From: Bowmanella pacifica
GTDB lineage: Bacteria > Pseudomonadota > Gammaproteobacteria > Enterobacterales > Alteromonadaceae
Assembly: GCF_014645355.1 (NCBI RefSeq)
Contig: NZ_BMLS01000004.1
Location: 272,338-336,337, forward strand
Direction: 5' to 3'
Length of the DNA stretch: 64,000 nt
Each line of letters starts with the position of its first letter. The first letter of the stretch is position 1. Under the pieces are notes generated by a model. That model saw only the letters and a list, made by a program, of their open reading frames with translations. It had not been told where the DNA came from and ran no database searches. The translations under genes were made by a program, and so were the position numbers. Of the stretch, positions 55,250 to 63,962 are shown piece after piece.

Positions 55250-55819
55250 ATGCCAAGAAAAGCACAATATGATGTCAACGAGGTCTTAGATCAGGCTATG
55301 GAGGTACTGCTGGAGCATGGTTTTCATGGCTCCATCATGGATGAAATTATTGCCAGAACCGATTTTAATCGCCGTGGTTTTTATCTGGAGTTTGGTAGCA
55401 AACAAAACTTTCTTTATCTGGTGCTGGAACGCTACCAACAGCACAAACTGGCACCGGTTACCCATCACTTGACGGAAAATCAGGGGCTGGCTTCCATCCA
55501 ACGATTCTTTGATGACTATATTGCTTTGATCAAAGGTCGCGGCTGTCTGTTGATTAACTGTATTACCGAGCTGGGTTTTGACGACGCCAGAATTCGTGAG
55601 ATGGGCCGCCATTATCTGGATAATCTGCAACAGGGCTTTATTGGTTGCCTGGAAAGGGCGCTGATGCACGGCGAAATACGTAAAGACATTCAGTTGGAAG
55701 CCACCGCCTTACAACTCACTTGCTATGTACAAGGGTTTGCCGTAAATGCGATTTTGGCTTCACAGACAGATGAACTCAAACTGGCTACCCGCGCTTTACT
55801 TGGCCCCTTATCCGTATAA
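55250..55819 (+). CDS. TetR/AcrR family transcriptional regulator
   Basis: A 189-residue repressor. The N-terminal TetR helix-turn-helix is VLDQAMEVLLEHGFHGSIMDEIIARTDFNRRGFYLEFGSKQNFLYLVL (about 11-58) and the C-terminal ligand domain ends VQGFAVNAILASQTDE. Its ligand is unknown. No efflux genes are adjacent: upstream is the divergent M28 peptidase and downstream the DUF1820 gene. An inverted repeat just before the start may be its operator. Confidence 0.9.
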   Translation: MPRKAQYDVNEVLDQAMEVLLEHGFHGSIMDEIIARTDFNRRGFYLEFGSKQNFLYLVLERYQQHKLAPVTHHLTENQGLASIQRFFDDYIALIKGRGCLLINCITELGFDDARIREMGRHYLDNLQQGFIGCLERALMHGEIRKDIQLEATALQLTCYVQGFAVNAILASQTDELKLATRALLGPLSV

Positions 55820-55893
55820 ACAGAGGTCCTCTTGGCACTGGCATCTGCAACCGCTAAAATCGCCACCCGGATGGTCTGAATACAAACACTGAA

Positions 55894-56217
55894 ATGAGCA
55901 AAACCAAACCACTTTATAAAGTCCAGTTTATCAGTAACGCCGAACGTTATGAGGTGTATGTGCGGGAAGTCAGCCAGGGCGCCATGTTTGGTTTTGTTGA
56001 AATTGGCGACTTTGTTTGGGATAACCACAGCAGCCTATTAGTGGACCCCAGTCAGGAAAAACTGAAAACCGAATTTGACAACGTTATGCGTACATATATT
56101 CCTATGCATAACGTACTGCGTATTGATGAAGTAAAAAAACAGGGCAATGCCAAGGTCACCGAGTTATCTGACAAGGTAACACCCTTTCCCAAACCCATCT
56201 ACACGCCCAAGAACTAA
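55894..56217 (+). CDS. DUF1820 family protein
   Basis: A 107-residue cytoplasmic protein. LYKVQFISNAERYEVYVREVSQGAMFGFVEIGDFVW and LKTEFDNVMRTYIPMHNVLRIDEVKKQG are characteristic of DUF1820, a family in marine gammaproteobacteria with unknown function. No signal peptide or membrane span. Stands alone between the TetR gene and the DUF885 peptidase gene. Confidence 0.85.
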   Translation: MSKTKPLYKVQFISNAERYEVYVREVSQGAMFGFVEIGDFVWDNHSSLLVDPSQEKLKTEFDNVMRTYIPMHNVLRIDEVKKQGNAKVTELSDKVTPFPKPIYTPKN

Positions 56218-56349
56218 GGCGAACGTTCAGTGCTACACCGACAAACGCGTATCCAACCGATTCTAACGCGCCGGCCTTTCTTGCCAATACACTTTCCAGC
56301 CAGGATGCCTTAAGCTCAAAGTTTCAGAATAAGAAATAAGGTAATCACT

Positions 56350-58083
56350 GTGTTAAAGCATTGGATAACCGGAGCCCTGCTACTGACCAGCAGTGCATCC
56401 ATGGCCAGCGACAAATTAGACAAGCTGTTAGACGAGATTTGGCAATTTGAATTACGTGTTTCCCCGACTATGGCTACGTCTCAAGGGGTACATGATTATG
56501 ATCATTTGCTGGCAGACCTGTCTGCCGAGGCGTTAAAACGTGAAAACGACCAAGCTCAGGCTTATATCAAGCAACTCGACGCGCTGGCCGACAGCAAGCT
56601 GAGTAAAGACGGTCGCATCAATCTGCTAATGCAGCGCCGCCGCCTGCAGGACATTGTCGATGGCTATCAGTTTCATGCCCACTACATGCCTATTACCTCT
56701 GAGTATGGCTTTCATAGCGCCTTGTCATTCCTGCCACGCAGCAGCAAGTTTGCCACCCACCAGGATTATGAAAACTACCTGGCCAGGCTTGCTGCCATTA
56801 ACACCTATTTCCAGCAAAACATGCATTGGATGCGCGAAGGGCTAAAAACCGGCTTTACTCAGCCACAAGTTGTATTGAAAGGGTTTGAGCAGACCGCCTT
56901 GGCATTTATTCATGACCGCCCGGAAGACAGCCTGTTTTATGGCCCGTTTAAGAACATGCCAGCCCATATGGACGCCAAACTACAAGGCGAACTGCAGGCC
57001 AAAGCCAGGCAGATTATCAGCCAGCAAGTATTCCCGGCTTACCAGATGGTCTATGACTTCTTCGTCAAAGAATATATTCCCGGTGCCAAGCAGGACATTG
57101 CCGCTAAAAGCTGGCCAGACGGCGCGGCCTATTATGAAAACCGCGCCCGCTATTACACAACCCTGGATATGAGTGCAGAAGCCATTCACCAACTCGGGCT
57201 GGCAGAAGTCAAACGCATCCGTGAAGAGATGCAAACTGTGATGCAAGCCTCAGGATTTAAAGGTGAGCATAGTGAATTTATTCAGTTTTTACGCACCGAT
57301 CCGCAGTTCTATGCCACCAGTGCCGAGGAACTGTTAAAGCAGGCTTCGTATTTATCCAAACAAATTGACGCCAAGCTACCGCAGCTTTTCTATAAATTGC
57401 CCCGTACCCCTTATGGCGTGGCACCAGTACCAGACAGCATTGCGCCCAAATACACCACCGGGCGTTATGTGGGCCCAACCCGGGACGACCAACCCGGCTA
57501 CTACTGGGTAAATACCTATGCCCTGGACAAGCGCCCCTTGTATGAATTGCCAGCTTTGACCTTGCATGAAGCCGTACCTGGTCATCACCTGCAAAACTCA
57601 CTGGCCAGAGAAATGACTGACCTGCCCCCGGTCAGACGTTACACCTACATCTCTGCCTTTGGTGAAGGCTGGGGCTTGTATTCTGAATATCTGGGTAAGG
57701 AAATCGGTTTTTATCAAACCCCTTATGAACAATTTGGTGCCCTGAGCTACGAGATGTGGCGAGCCTGCCGCCTGGTGGTAGACACAGGTATGCATATGAA
57801 GGGCTGGACACGCCAGCAAGCCATTGACTACATGCTGGAAAATACCGCGTTATCCGCCCACAACGTCACCACCGAAATTGATCGCTATATTTCCTGGCCT
57901 GGTCAGGCGCTGTCTTACAAGCTGGGAGAAATCACTATTAAGCGCTTGCGCAAAGAAGCTGAGCAAGCCCTGGGCGCCCGTTTTGACCTGCGCGCTTTCC
58001 ACGATATGTTGTTGGAAAACGGCTCAGTGCCCCTGGACGTGCTTGAGCAACTGGTCAGAGATTACATTAAGCAACAAAGTTAA
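56350..58083 (+). CDS. Exported DUF885 family putative metallopeptidase
   Basis: A 577-residue protein with signal peptide (LKHWITGALLLTSSASMAS). DUF885 core motifs include LHEAVPGHHLQ (His406, Glu407, His412-413), an HExxxxHH zinc-binding arrangement, followed by AFGEGWGLYSEYLG with the third ligand Glu and QALSYKLGEITIKRLR near the end. All look intact, so it should be a secreted zinc dipeptidase- or aminopeptidase-like enzyme. Start GTG at 56350 with AAGG 10 nt upstream. A GC-rich hairpin follows the stop. Confidence 0.88.
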   Translation: MLKHWITGALLLTSSASMASDKLDKLLDEIWQFELRVSPTMATSQGVHDYDHLLADLSAEALKRENDQAQAYIKQLDALADSKLSKDGRINLLMQRRRLQDIVDGYQFHAHYMPITSEYGFHSALSFLPRSSKFATHQDYENYLARLAAINTYFQQNMHWMREGLKTGFTQPQVVLKGFEQTALAFIHDRPEDSLFYGPFKNMPAHMDAKLQGELQAKARQIISQQVFPAYQMVYDFFVKEYIPGAKQDIAAKSWPDGAAYYENRARYYTTLDMSAEAIHQLGLAEVKRIREEMQTVMQASGFKGEHSEFIQFLRTDPQFYATSAEELLKQASYLSKQIDAKLPQLFYKLPRTPYGVAPVPDSIAPKYTTGRYVGPTRDDQPGYYWVNTYALDKRPLYELPALTLHEAVPGHHLQNSLAREMTDLPPVRRYTYISAFGEGWGLYSEYLGKEIGFYQTPYEQFGALSYEMWRACRLVVDTGMHMKGWTRQQAIDYMLENTALSAHNVTTEIDRYISWPGQALSYKLGEITIKRLRKEAEQALGARFDLRAFHDMLLENGSVPLDVLEQLVRDYIKQQS

Positions 58084-58091
58084 CCGTTAGC

Positions 58092-58110
58092 GGCCCGGCC
58101 AGTCCGGGCC
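58092..58110. terminator. GC-rich hairpin between DUF885 and EVE genes
   Basis: GGCCCGG / CCGGGCC with a 5-nt loop, 8 nt after the DUF885 stop. No strong T-tract follows (CTTCAGGTTTT), so termination would be moderate. Confidence 0.5.
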
Positions 58111-58132
58111 CTTCAGGTTTTAGGCCCCAGAA

Positions 58133-58594
58133 TCAGCCCGCCATTTTTAGCAAGATACCCCATTCGTCGGCCTCAACCGGCATCACTGACAACCTGTTGC
58201 CCTTTTGTACTAGTTGCATATCTGCCAGCGCTGGATTGGCTTTGATACTTTGCAAACTCAACACCCGGTTAAACTTACGCACAAACTTCACATCCACCAT
58301 ATACCAGCGCGGCTTATCCTGGCTGCTTTTGGGATCATAGTATTTGGATTCAGGATCAAATTGGGTATGATCCACATAGCCCGCCTTGACCACTTCGGCC
58401 ACCCCGGCAATGCCCACTTCATCGCAACTGGAATGATAAATAAATACCTGGTCGCCAAGCGCAATCTGATCACGCAGAAAGTTTCGGGCCTGATAATTTC
58501 GCACCCCATCCCAATGCTCGGTTTGCTCTGGACGGCTGATTAAGTCATTGATCCCAAAAGCATCGGGTTCTGTTTTAAATAACCAATAACGCAT
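58133..58594 (-). CDS. EVE domain protein
   Basis: A 153-residue protein covering a complete EVE (PUA-like) domain: RYWLFKTEPDAFGINDL, HWDGVRNYQARNFLRDQI, GDQVFIYHSSC and PRWYMVDVKFVRKF. EVE domains bind modified bases in DNA or RNA; related proteins are thymocyte nuclear protein 1. In bacteria some are tied to restriction systems, but none is near. Here it is a stand-alone housekeeping copy, divergent from imuA. Confidence 0.93.
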   Translation of the reverse strand: MRYWLFKTEPDAFGINDLISRPEQTEHWDGVRNYQARNFLRDQIALGDQVFIYHSSCDEVGIAGVAEVVKAGYVDHTQFDPESKYYDPKSSQDKPRWYMVDVKFVRKFNRVLSLQSIKANPALADMQLVQKGNRLSVMPVEADEWGILLKMAG

Positions 58595-58633
58595 TTATCT
58601 TGCTCCTTTTTCAGCCCCTGAACGGACAGAGGC

Positions 58634-58661
58634 TTGCACAATGGCCAATCATCAATATACT
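58634..58661 (+). promoter_or_regulatory. imuA promoter
   Basis: TTGCAC (58634-58639), 16-nt spacer, TATACT (58656-58661). The -10 overlaps the start of the LexA box, the same layout as the lexA promoter. Confidence 0.72.
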
Positions 58662-58675
58662 GTATTTATATACAG
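58660..58675. promoter_or_regulatory. LexA box controlling imuA-imuB-dnaE2
   Basis: CTGT-N8-ACAG with an AT-rich centre (ATTTATAT), a perfect SOS box ending 13 bp before the imuA start codon. Confidence 0.92.
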
Positions 58676-58688
58676 TTAAATTTATCCT

Positions 58689-59372
58689 ATGAACAATCTT
58701 CTCGATCATTTAAAAAACAAAGGTTGGATCTGGCAAGCGGATTTTACCCGACCTTTGCCCATCGCCAAGCAAGCTGTACCGGACGATCTGGATGAATATG
58801 TTCGTGGCGGGCTGAAAGAACATGCCCTGGTGGAAATTCACAGCCAGATTGGTATAGGTGAAATTCGTCTGTTACTCCCGCGTCTGGCAGCGAATGGGCA
58901 AGACCACAGACTGTTGGTATGGATTGCACCACCACACCAGCTCAATGGCGAATGTCTGCATCGGGCAGGGGTAGATTTGTCCCAAGTGCTTATTCTACAC
59001 CCTCGTGATGGCAAAGATGCCCTATGGGCTGCAGAGCAGTGTCTGAAAAGCGGAACCTGCCACTCGGTTTTACTCTGGCACGGTGATATGGAAGTTGCTC
59101 AGGTGAAACGCCTGCAGCAGGCTTGCCAGCAAGGACAAGCCCAGCTCTTTTTGCTGCGTACGGCGCAAACTATAGCCCAATCACTACCAGTATCTCTGAG
59201 CTTGCAGCTTGAAGCCCATGCAGAAGGCCTTCAGATCAAAGTCAACAAATGCCGCGGGAGTTGGCCACCTGCACCTTTTATTTTAAATATGCGCCAGCGC
59301 TGGCCGAAACTGTGTCTGCCTCAGCCAGCACAGCCCTCAGCCAATGTGATCCCTCTGCATCGTGCAAGCTGA
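58689..59372 (+). CDS. imuA: ImuA (SulA/RecA-like mutasome component)
   Basis: A 227-residue protein with the RecA-like fold but no Walker A motif. IGIGEIRLLLPRLAANG and LLVWIAPPHQLNGECL are ImuA features, as is DALWAAEQCLKSGTCHSVLLW. ImuA belongs to the SOS mutasome and supports translesion synthesis by DnaE2 with ImuB. First gene of the cassette; a LexA box lies in its promoter. imuB begins 8 nt after its stop. Confidence 0.88.
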   Translation: MNNLLDHLKNKGWIWQADFTRPLPIAKQAVPDDLDEYVRGGLKEHALVEIHSQIGIGEIRLLLPRLAANGQDHRLLVWIAPPHQLNGECLHRAGVDLSQVLILHPRDGKDALWAAEQCLKSGTCHSVLLWHGDMEVAQVKRLQQACQQGQAQLFLLRTAQTIAQSLPVSLSLQLEAHAEGLQIKVNKCRGSWPPAPFILNMRQRWPKLCLPQPAQPSANVIPLHRAS

Positions 59373-59380
59373 GCCCTCCT

Positions 59381-60787
59381 ATGATGCCCCTTTGGCTGTA
59401 TCTGGACTTTCCCAGTCTGCAACTCGACACCTTATACCAGGAGCAAGCCTCCCATCCTGTCATCATCCTGAATAAAGAACACAACCAGGTCATCCAGCTA
59501 AATGCTCTGGCATATCACCATGGCATCAGAGTGGGCATGGGGCTTGGTAGTGCTGCCGCTTTGCATAAAGATCTACAAGTGATTGAATATCGACAGGAAC
59601 TGGAAGCTGCCAAGTTAGCCGAGATCGCACAGTGGTTGTACTTTGTCACCTCAGATATTGCTTTTTGGTCACCTAACGGCCTGTTGCTGCGTATCCAGCA
59701 CATGCTATCTATGTATGGTGGCTTGCCGTCTTACTGGCAGGCACTCAAGGACAGGCTCAGTCCCTTAAAACTAAGCATAGGCTACGCTTGCGGTACCAGC
59801 CCTTTGGGCGCAAGACTCCTGGCCAGAAGCGGGCACAATCTCATCAGTCAGGATCCTGAGCTACTGCGAGAGAAAGTGAGCTTATGCGCACTGGAACAAA
59901 CCGACCTTCCCCAGAGTATGTGTCAGAAGCTGGCCAGAGTGGGCATCCGTCATTTGAAGGAACTGATAAATGTGCCCCCCGGCGAGCTGGCTAAACGCTT
60001 TGACAGTCAACTGGTGACCTATATAGGCAAGCTGCAGGGCACATTCCATCACCCCGTGGACTTTTATCACCCCCCTGCCACCTTCAATCAGTATCTTGAG
60101 TTGATGTATGAAATAGACAGCAGCCCAATACTATTGCACCCCATCAAGCGCTTGCTGAGCGATTTAGAGCGTTTTTTACGTTTGCGGGATAAGCTGGCCA
60201 CTGTACTCGAGTTTCGCTTCTCACAGCGAGATAGCGACGCCCTTTCACTCACGGTATCTTCAGCACAAGGAGAATATCAGGCCCAGCAATGGCAAGCCCT
60301 GGTCAGCCTTAAACTGGAAACCCTGGTGCTTGATCAGCCAGTGTATGGCATCCAGTTGGCCGTTACTCATATGCAGGCCAAAGAAGCGCAAGCAAATGAT
60401 CTATTCGCCGGTAAGCAAGGGCAAATGAATCATCGCCAGTTGCTGTCGCTGCTACAAGCTCGCTTAGGCACAAACGCGGTCTCGGGATTACAACTACGAG
60501 ATGACTTTCGCCCTGAATACAGCAGTAGCTACTGCCGCCCTTTTGAGCGCCTTGAGAAGCAAAACTGGCCGGTTCCCACCCTCAGACCCAGCCTGCTATT
60601 GGCCCCTCATCGCCCCTTAAATGAAAAAGTCAGCCTGTTACAGGGTCCGGAGCGTATCCAAACGGGTTGGTGGGATCATCAGGCCATTGACCGGGACTAT
60701 TTTATTGCCCGCAATATCCAGGGCCAGTGGCTGTGGGTCTATCGTACCCGCGATAACCAGTGGTACGTACAAGGGTTATTTAGTTGA
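59381..60787 (+). CDS. imuB: ImuB (inactive Y-family polymerase-like mutasome protein)
   Basis: A 468-residue protein with the Y-family polymerase fold. It starts MMPLWLYLDFPSLQLD, where only one of the two N-terminal metal-binding acids remains, and the SxDE-type catalytic motif is replaced by LLLRIQHMLSMYGGL, so it is likely non-catalytic like known ImuB proteins. QLLSLL near residue 355 may be a beta-clamp binding motif. It acts as a bridge between DnaE2 and the sliding clamp. Start ATG 59381; a longer frame back into imuA is rejected. Overlaps dnaE2 by 1 nt. Confidence 0.88.
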   Translation: MMPLWLYLDFPSLQLDTLYQEQASHPVIILNKEHNQVIQLNALAYHHGIRVGMGLGSAAALHKDLQVIEYRQELEAAKLAEIAQWLYFVTSDIAFWSPNGLLLRIQHMLSMYGGLPSYWQALKDRLSPLKLSIGYACGTSPLGARLLARSGHNLISQDPELLREKVSLCALEQTDLPQSMCQKLARVGIRHLKELINVPPGELAKRFDSQLVTYIGKLQGTFHHPVDFYHPPATFNQYLELMYEIDSSPILLHPIKRLLSDLERFLRLRDKLATVLEFRFSQRDSDALSLTVSSAQGEYQAQQWQALVSLKLETLVLDQPVYGIQLAVTHMQAKEAQANDLFAGKQGQMNHRQLLSLLQARLGTNAVSGLQLRDDFRPEYSSSYCRPFERLEKQNWPVPTLRPSLLLAPHRPLNEKVSLLQGPERIQTGWWDHQAIDRDYFIARNIQGQWLWVYRTRDNQWYVQGLFS

Positions 60788-63700
60788 TGTCTTACGCTGA
60801 GTTATTCTGCCAGAGCAACTTCTCCTTCCTGACCGGGGCATCCCATCCACAAGAACTGATCAGGCAAGCCAACTATCTTGGCTATCAAGCCTTAGCCATC
60901 ACCGATGAGTGTTCCCTGGCCGGTATTGTTAAAGCCTATATGGAAGTCAGAGACCGGCAACTGGATATCAAACTCATTGTCGGTAGCCTGATTAAGCTCG
61001 CACCGGGTCTCGAACTGGTATTGCTTTGCCCGGATAAATCCGCCTATTCCGAGCTTTGCCGGCTGATCACTAATGCCAGACGCCGTTCAGAAAAAGGGAG
61101 CTACCAGATACATGAATGGGATCTAAAAAGCCTACGCCACTGCCTACTGCTATGGCTGCCCAGCGGGGAGAAGCAACAAGATAACTATTGGGCTGACTGG
61201 TTAACTAAACATCAGAGAGAACGTCTCTGGCTGGGCTGCCGACGTTTACTCAAGGCCGATGAACAGGAATACCTGACACATTGTCAGCAGTTAAGTGAAC
61301 AGTACAAGCTGCCGGTTTGTTGTTGCACCGGGGTGTTAATGCACCATGAAGCCCGCCACAAACTGCTACACACCTTGGCGGCCATTCGCCAGGGTAAGCC
61401 AGTGGAAAAGCTAGGTCATCAACTCCAGGCCAACGCGGAAGCCTGCCTGCGGCCACTGGAAAAGCTAATGAAACTTTATCCCCAAGAGTGGATACAGACG
61501 GCCCTGAGTATCGCTGAGCGTTGTAGCTTTACACTGGATGAAGTCAAATATCAGTATCCCCAGGAAGTCGTACCTCAGGGTAAAACGGCCAGTGAGCATC
61601 TACGGACATTAGTTGAAGCAGGTACAGCATGGCGCTATCCCGAGGGCGTATCGGCCAAGGTACAAGCATTACTTGATAAAGAACTCTGTCTGATCTCAGA
61701 GCTTGGATACGAATATTTCTTTTTGACTATTCATGACATTGTTGAGTTTGCCCATCGTCAGCACATCCTCTATCAGGGGCGGGGTTCGGCCGCCAACTCG
61801 GCGGTATGCTATTGCCTGGGCATTACCGCGGTAAACCCGCAAAAAAGCGAGGTACTGTTCGAGCGTTTTATCTCCAGAGAACGGGATGAGCCACCGGATA
61901 TTGATGTGGACTTTGAGCATGAACGTCGCGAAGAAGTGATTCAATATATCTATCAGAAGTATGGCCGTGAGCGCACAGCCCTGGCCGCTACAGTAATTAC
62001 TTACAGGCGCAAAAGCGCCATACGTGAGGTAGGCAAGGCCCTGGGTATTAATGAGACCCAGCTGGACTTTTTCATTAAGAACATCAATCACCGCGACAGT
62101 GGCCTGAACTGGCAGGCCCAGCTCAGCGAGTTAGGCCTGGATCCATCCTCCCACCTTGGCCAGCACTTTATTGAACTGGTCAACGAGCTGATTGGCTTTC
62201 CGCGCCATTTATCCCAGCATGTCGGCGGCTTTGTGATTGCCTCCGGCCCCTTGTATCACGTAGTGCCAGTAGAGAATGCCGCCATGGCAGAGCGTACAGT
62301 TATTCAATGGGATAAAGATGACCTGGAAGCCATGGGCCTGATCAAAGTCGATGTACTGGCCTTGGGTATGCTTACGGCGATTCGCAAGTGCTTTAGCCTT
62401 ATTCAGCAACATTATGGCCAAGCTCTGTCGATTGCTGAAATCAGTAACAGAGGCGATGACCCGGCGGTTTACGCCATGATCCAAAAGGCAGATACCGTAG
62501 GGGTCTTCCAGATAGAATCCCGCGCCCAAATGAGTATGTTACCCAGGCTGAAACCCAGGGACTATTACGACCTTGTGATTGAGATTGCCATAGTCCGTCC
62601 CGGCCCTATTCAGGGCGATATGGTGCATCCCTATCTGCGTCGACGCCATGGTCAGGAGCCAGTCGAGTATCCCTCACCAGAAGTGGAAAAAGTTCTGGTT
62701 CGCACCCTGGGTGTGCCTATTTTTCAAGAGCAGGTTATCCAGCTGGCGATGGTCGCAGCCGGCTTTAGCGGTGGAGAAGCAGACCAACTGCGTCGCGCCA
62801 TGGGCAGTTGGAAGAAAACCGGCGAGCTGCAAAGGTTTGGCGAGAAACTGGTTAACGGCATGCTGGTCAGAGGTTACGAGCGGGAATTCGCTGAACGCAT
62901 CTTCCAGCAAATTTGTGGCTTTGGTGAGTACGGTTTCCCCGAAGCACACTCCGCCTCTTTTGCGGTGCTGGCATATGCTTCGTCGTGGCTAAAGTATTAT
63001 TACCCAGCCGTATTTTATACCGCCTTACTGAATAGTTGGCCGATGGGCTTCTATACCCCTTCCCAGCTGATTCAGGACGCCAGACGTCACCACATCAAGG
63101 TGCTTCCTGTCTGTATAAATCACTCAGATTACGACTATAGATTGGAGAAACAGGATGATGAACTGGCCATTCGGGTAGGTTTTCGCCAGATTAAAGGACT
63201 GGCCCAACAAGCGGCACTTAGCCTTCTCGCAGCTCGTCCAGAGCAGGGATTTAAGCATATTAAGCAGTTACGTGAAATCAATGTCTCTCAGGAGGCATTG
63301 GAACAGCTAGCCAGTGCCGACGCCCTTGCCTGTATTCAGGGCAATCGCTATCAGGCCAGATGGGCACTTATGGACAGCAGCCATACACTGTCCGTATTTA
63401 ACCACTCAGAACCTTCAAACCAGGGTTGGTTATTTCAGCCAGATGAGCTGGCGACCCTCTCCGAAGATTACGCAGCGACGGGCTTCAGCCTTGCCAAACA
63501 TCCTATTCAATTGCTGGATGAAGCTGCTCTGCTAGGCAAATATACCCCGGCCGTTCAATTAGCCATGAAGGAGCACAGAAAACCCGTTACTGTCATAGGC
63601 ATGGTCACAGGGCGGCAACGCCCAGGTACATCCAAGGGGGTAACCTTTATCACCCTAGAAGATCACACTGGCAATATTAATGTGATTGTCTGGCTGGCCA

Positions 63701-63864
63701 CGGCCAGGGCGCAAAAGCAAGCCTATCTGAAGTCCAGCATTCTTAAAGTCACAGGTTTACTGGAAAAAGGCGACGGTGGGGTTATCCATGTAATTGCCGG
63801 CAAGCTAGAAGACCTAAGCCGCTTATTGGATAAGCTCAGGGTTAAGTCGAGGGACTTTCATTAA
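60787..63864 (+). CDS. dnaE2: Error-prone DNA polymerase DnaE2 (ImuC)
   Basis: A 1025-residue C-family polymerase. It begins MSYAELFCQSNFSFLTGASHPQELI, the PHP domain of DnaE2, and carries the catalytic acids in EPPDIDVDFEHERREEV (Asp371 and Asp373), then YQGRGSAANSAVCYCLGI upstream and FGEYGFPEAHSASFAVLAY. The C-terminal OB domain begins about residue 900 (VTVIGMVTGRQRPGTSKGVTFI). It copies damaged DNA during the SOS response with ImuA and ImuB. ATG overlaps the imuB stop by 1 nt, so translation is coupled. Length fits DnaE2 rather than replicative DnaE (about 1160 aa). Confidence 0.95.
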   Translation: MSYAELFCQSNFSFLTGASHPQELIRQANYLGYQALAITDECSLAGIVKAYMEVRDRQLDIKLIVGSLIKLAPGLELVLLCPDKSAYSELCRLITNARRRSEKGSYQIHEWDLKSLRHCLLLWLPSGEKQQDNYWADWLTKHQRERLWLGCRRLLKADEQEYLTHCQQLSEQYKLPVCCCTGVLMHHEARHKLLHTLAAIRQGKPVEKLGHQLQANAEACLRPLEKLMKLYPQEWIQTALSIAERCSFTLDEVKYQYPQEVVPQGKTASEHLRTLVEAGTAWRYPEGVSAKVQALLDKELCLISELGYEYFFLTIHDIVEFAHRQHILYQGRGSAANSAVCYCLGITAVNPQKSEVLFERFISRERDEPPDIDVDFEHERREEVIQYIYQKYGRERTALAATVITYRRKSAIREVGKALGINETQLDFFIKNINHRDSGLNWQAQLSELGLDPSSHLGQHFIELVNELIGFPRHLSQHVGGFVIASGPLYHVVPVENAAMAERTVIQWDKDDLEAMGLIKVDVLALGMLTAIRKCFSLIQQHYGQALSIAEISNRGDDPAVYAMIQKADTVGVFQIESRAQMSMLPRLKPRDYYDLVIEIAIVRPGPIQGDMVHPYLRRRHGQEPVEYPSPEVEKVLVRTLGVPIFQEQVIQLAMVAAGFSGGEADQLRRAMGSWKKTGELQRFGEKLVNGMLVRGYEREFAERIFQQICGFGEYGFPEAHSASFAVLAYASSWLKYYYPAVFYTALLNSWPMGFYTPSQLIQDARRHHIKVLPVCINHSDYDYRLEKQDDELAIRVGFRQIKGLAQQAALSLLAARPEQGFKHIKQLREINVSQEALEQLASADALACIQGNRYQARWALMDSSHTLSVFNHSEPSNQGWLFQPDELATLSEDYAATGFSLAKHPIQLLDEAALLGKYTPAVQLAMKEHRKPVTVIGMVTGRQRPGTSKGVTFITLEDHTGNINVIVWLATARAQKQAYLKSSILKVTGLLEKGDGGVIHVIAGKLEDLSRLLDKLRVKSRDFH

Positions 63865-63922
63865 GGATTTGGAGAGTGAGCAGTCAAGGTGAGCCGCTGA
63901 TTAATGGTAAATCATAGGCAAT
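63865..63922. other. Short gap between dnaE2 and rRNA terminator
   Basis: Under 60 bp; no terminator for dnaE2 is obvious on the plus strand other than the hairpin that follows. Confidence 0.4.
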
Positions 63923-63952
63923 AAAAAAGGGCTATCCACTTGGATAGCCCTT
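63923..63952 (-). terminator. rRNA operon terminator
   Basis: An 11-bp stem AAGGGCTATCC / GGATAGCCCTT with an ACTT loop (63927-63952); on the minus strand it ends in TTTTTT. It directly follows the 5S rRNA end and may also stop dnaE2 transcripts from the other side. Confidence 0.9.
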
Positions 63953-63962
63953 CTTCGTATTG

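Noticed and set aside
58133..58594. EVE protein as part of a defence island
   Set aside because: No restriction, nuclease or other defence gene is adjacent; neighbours are peptidase and SOS genes.
59249..59380. 44-residue N-terminal extension of imuB
   Set aside because: Lies inside imuA; the ImuB fold starts at MMPLWLYLDFP.
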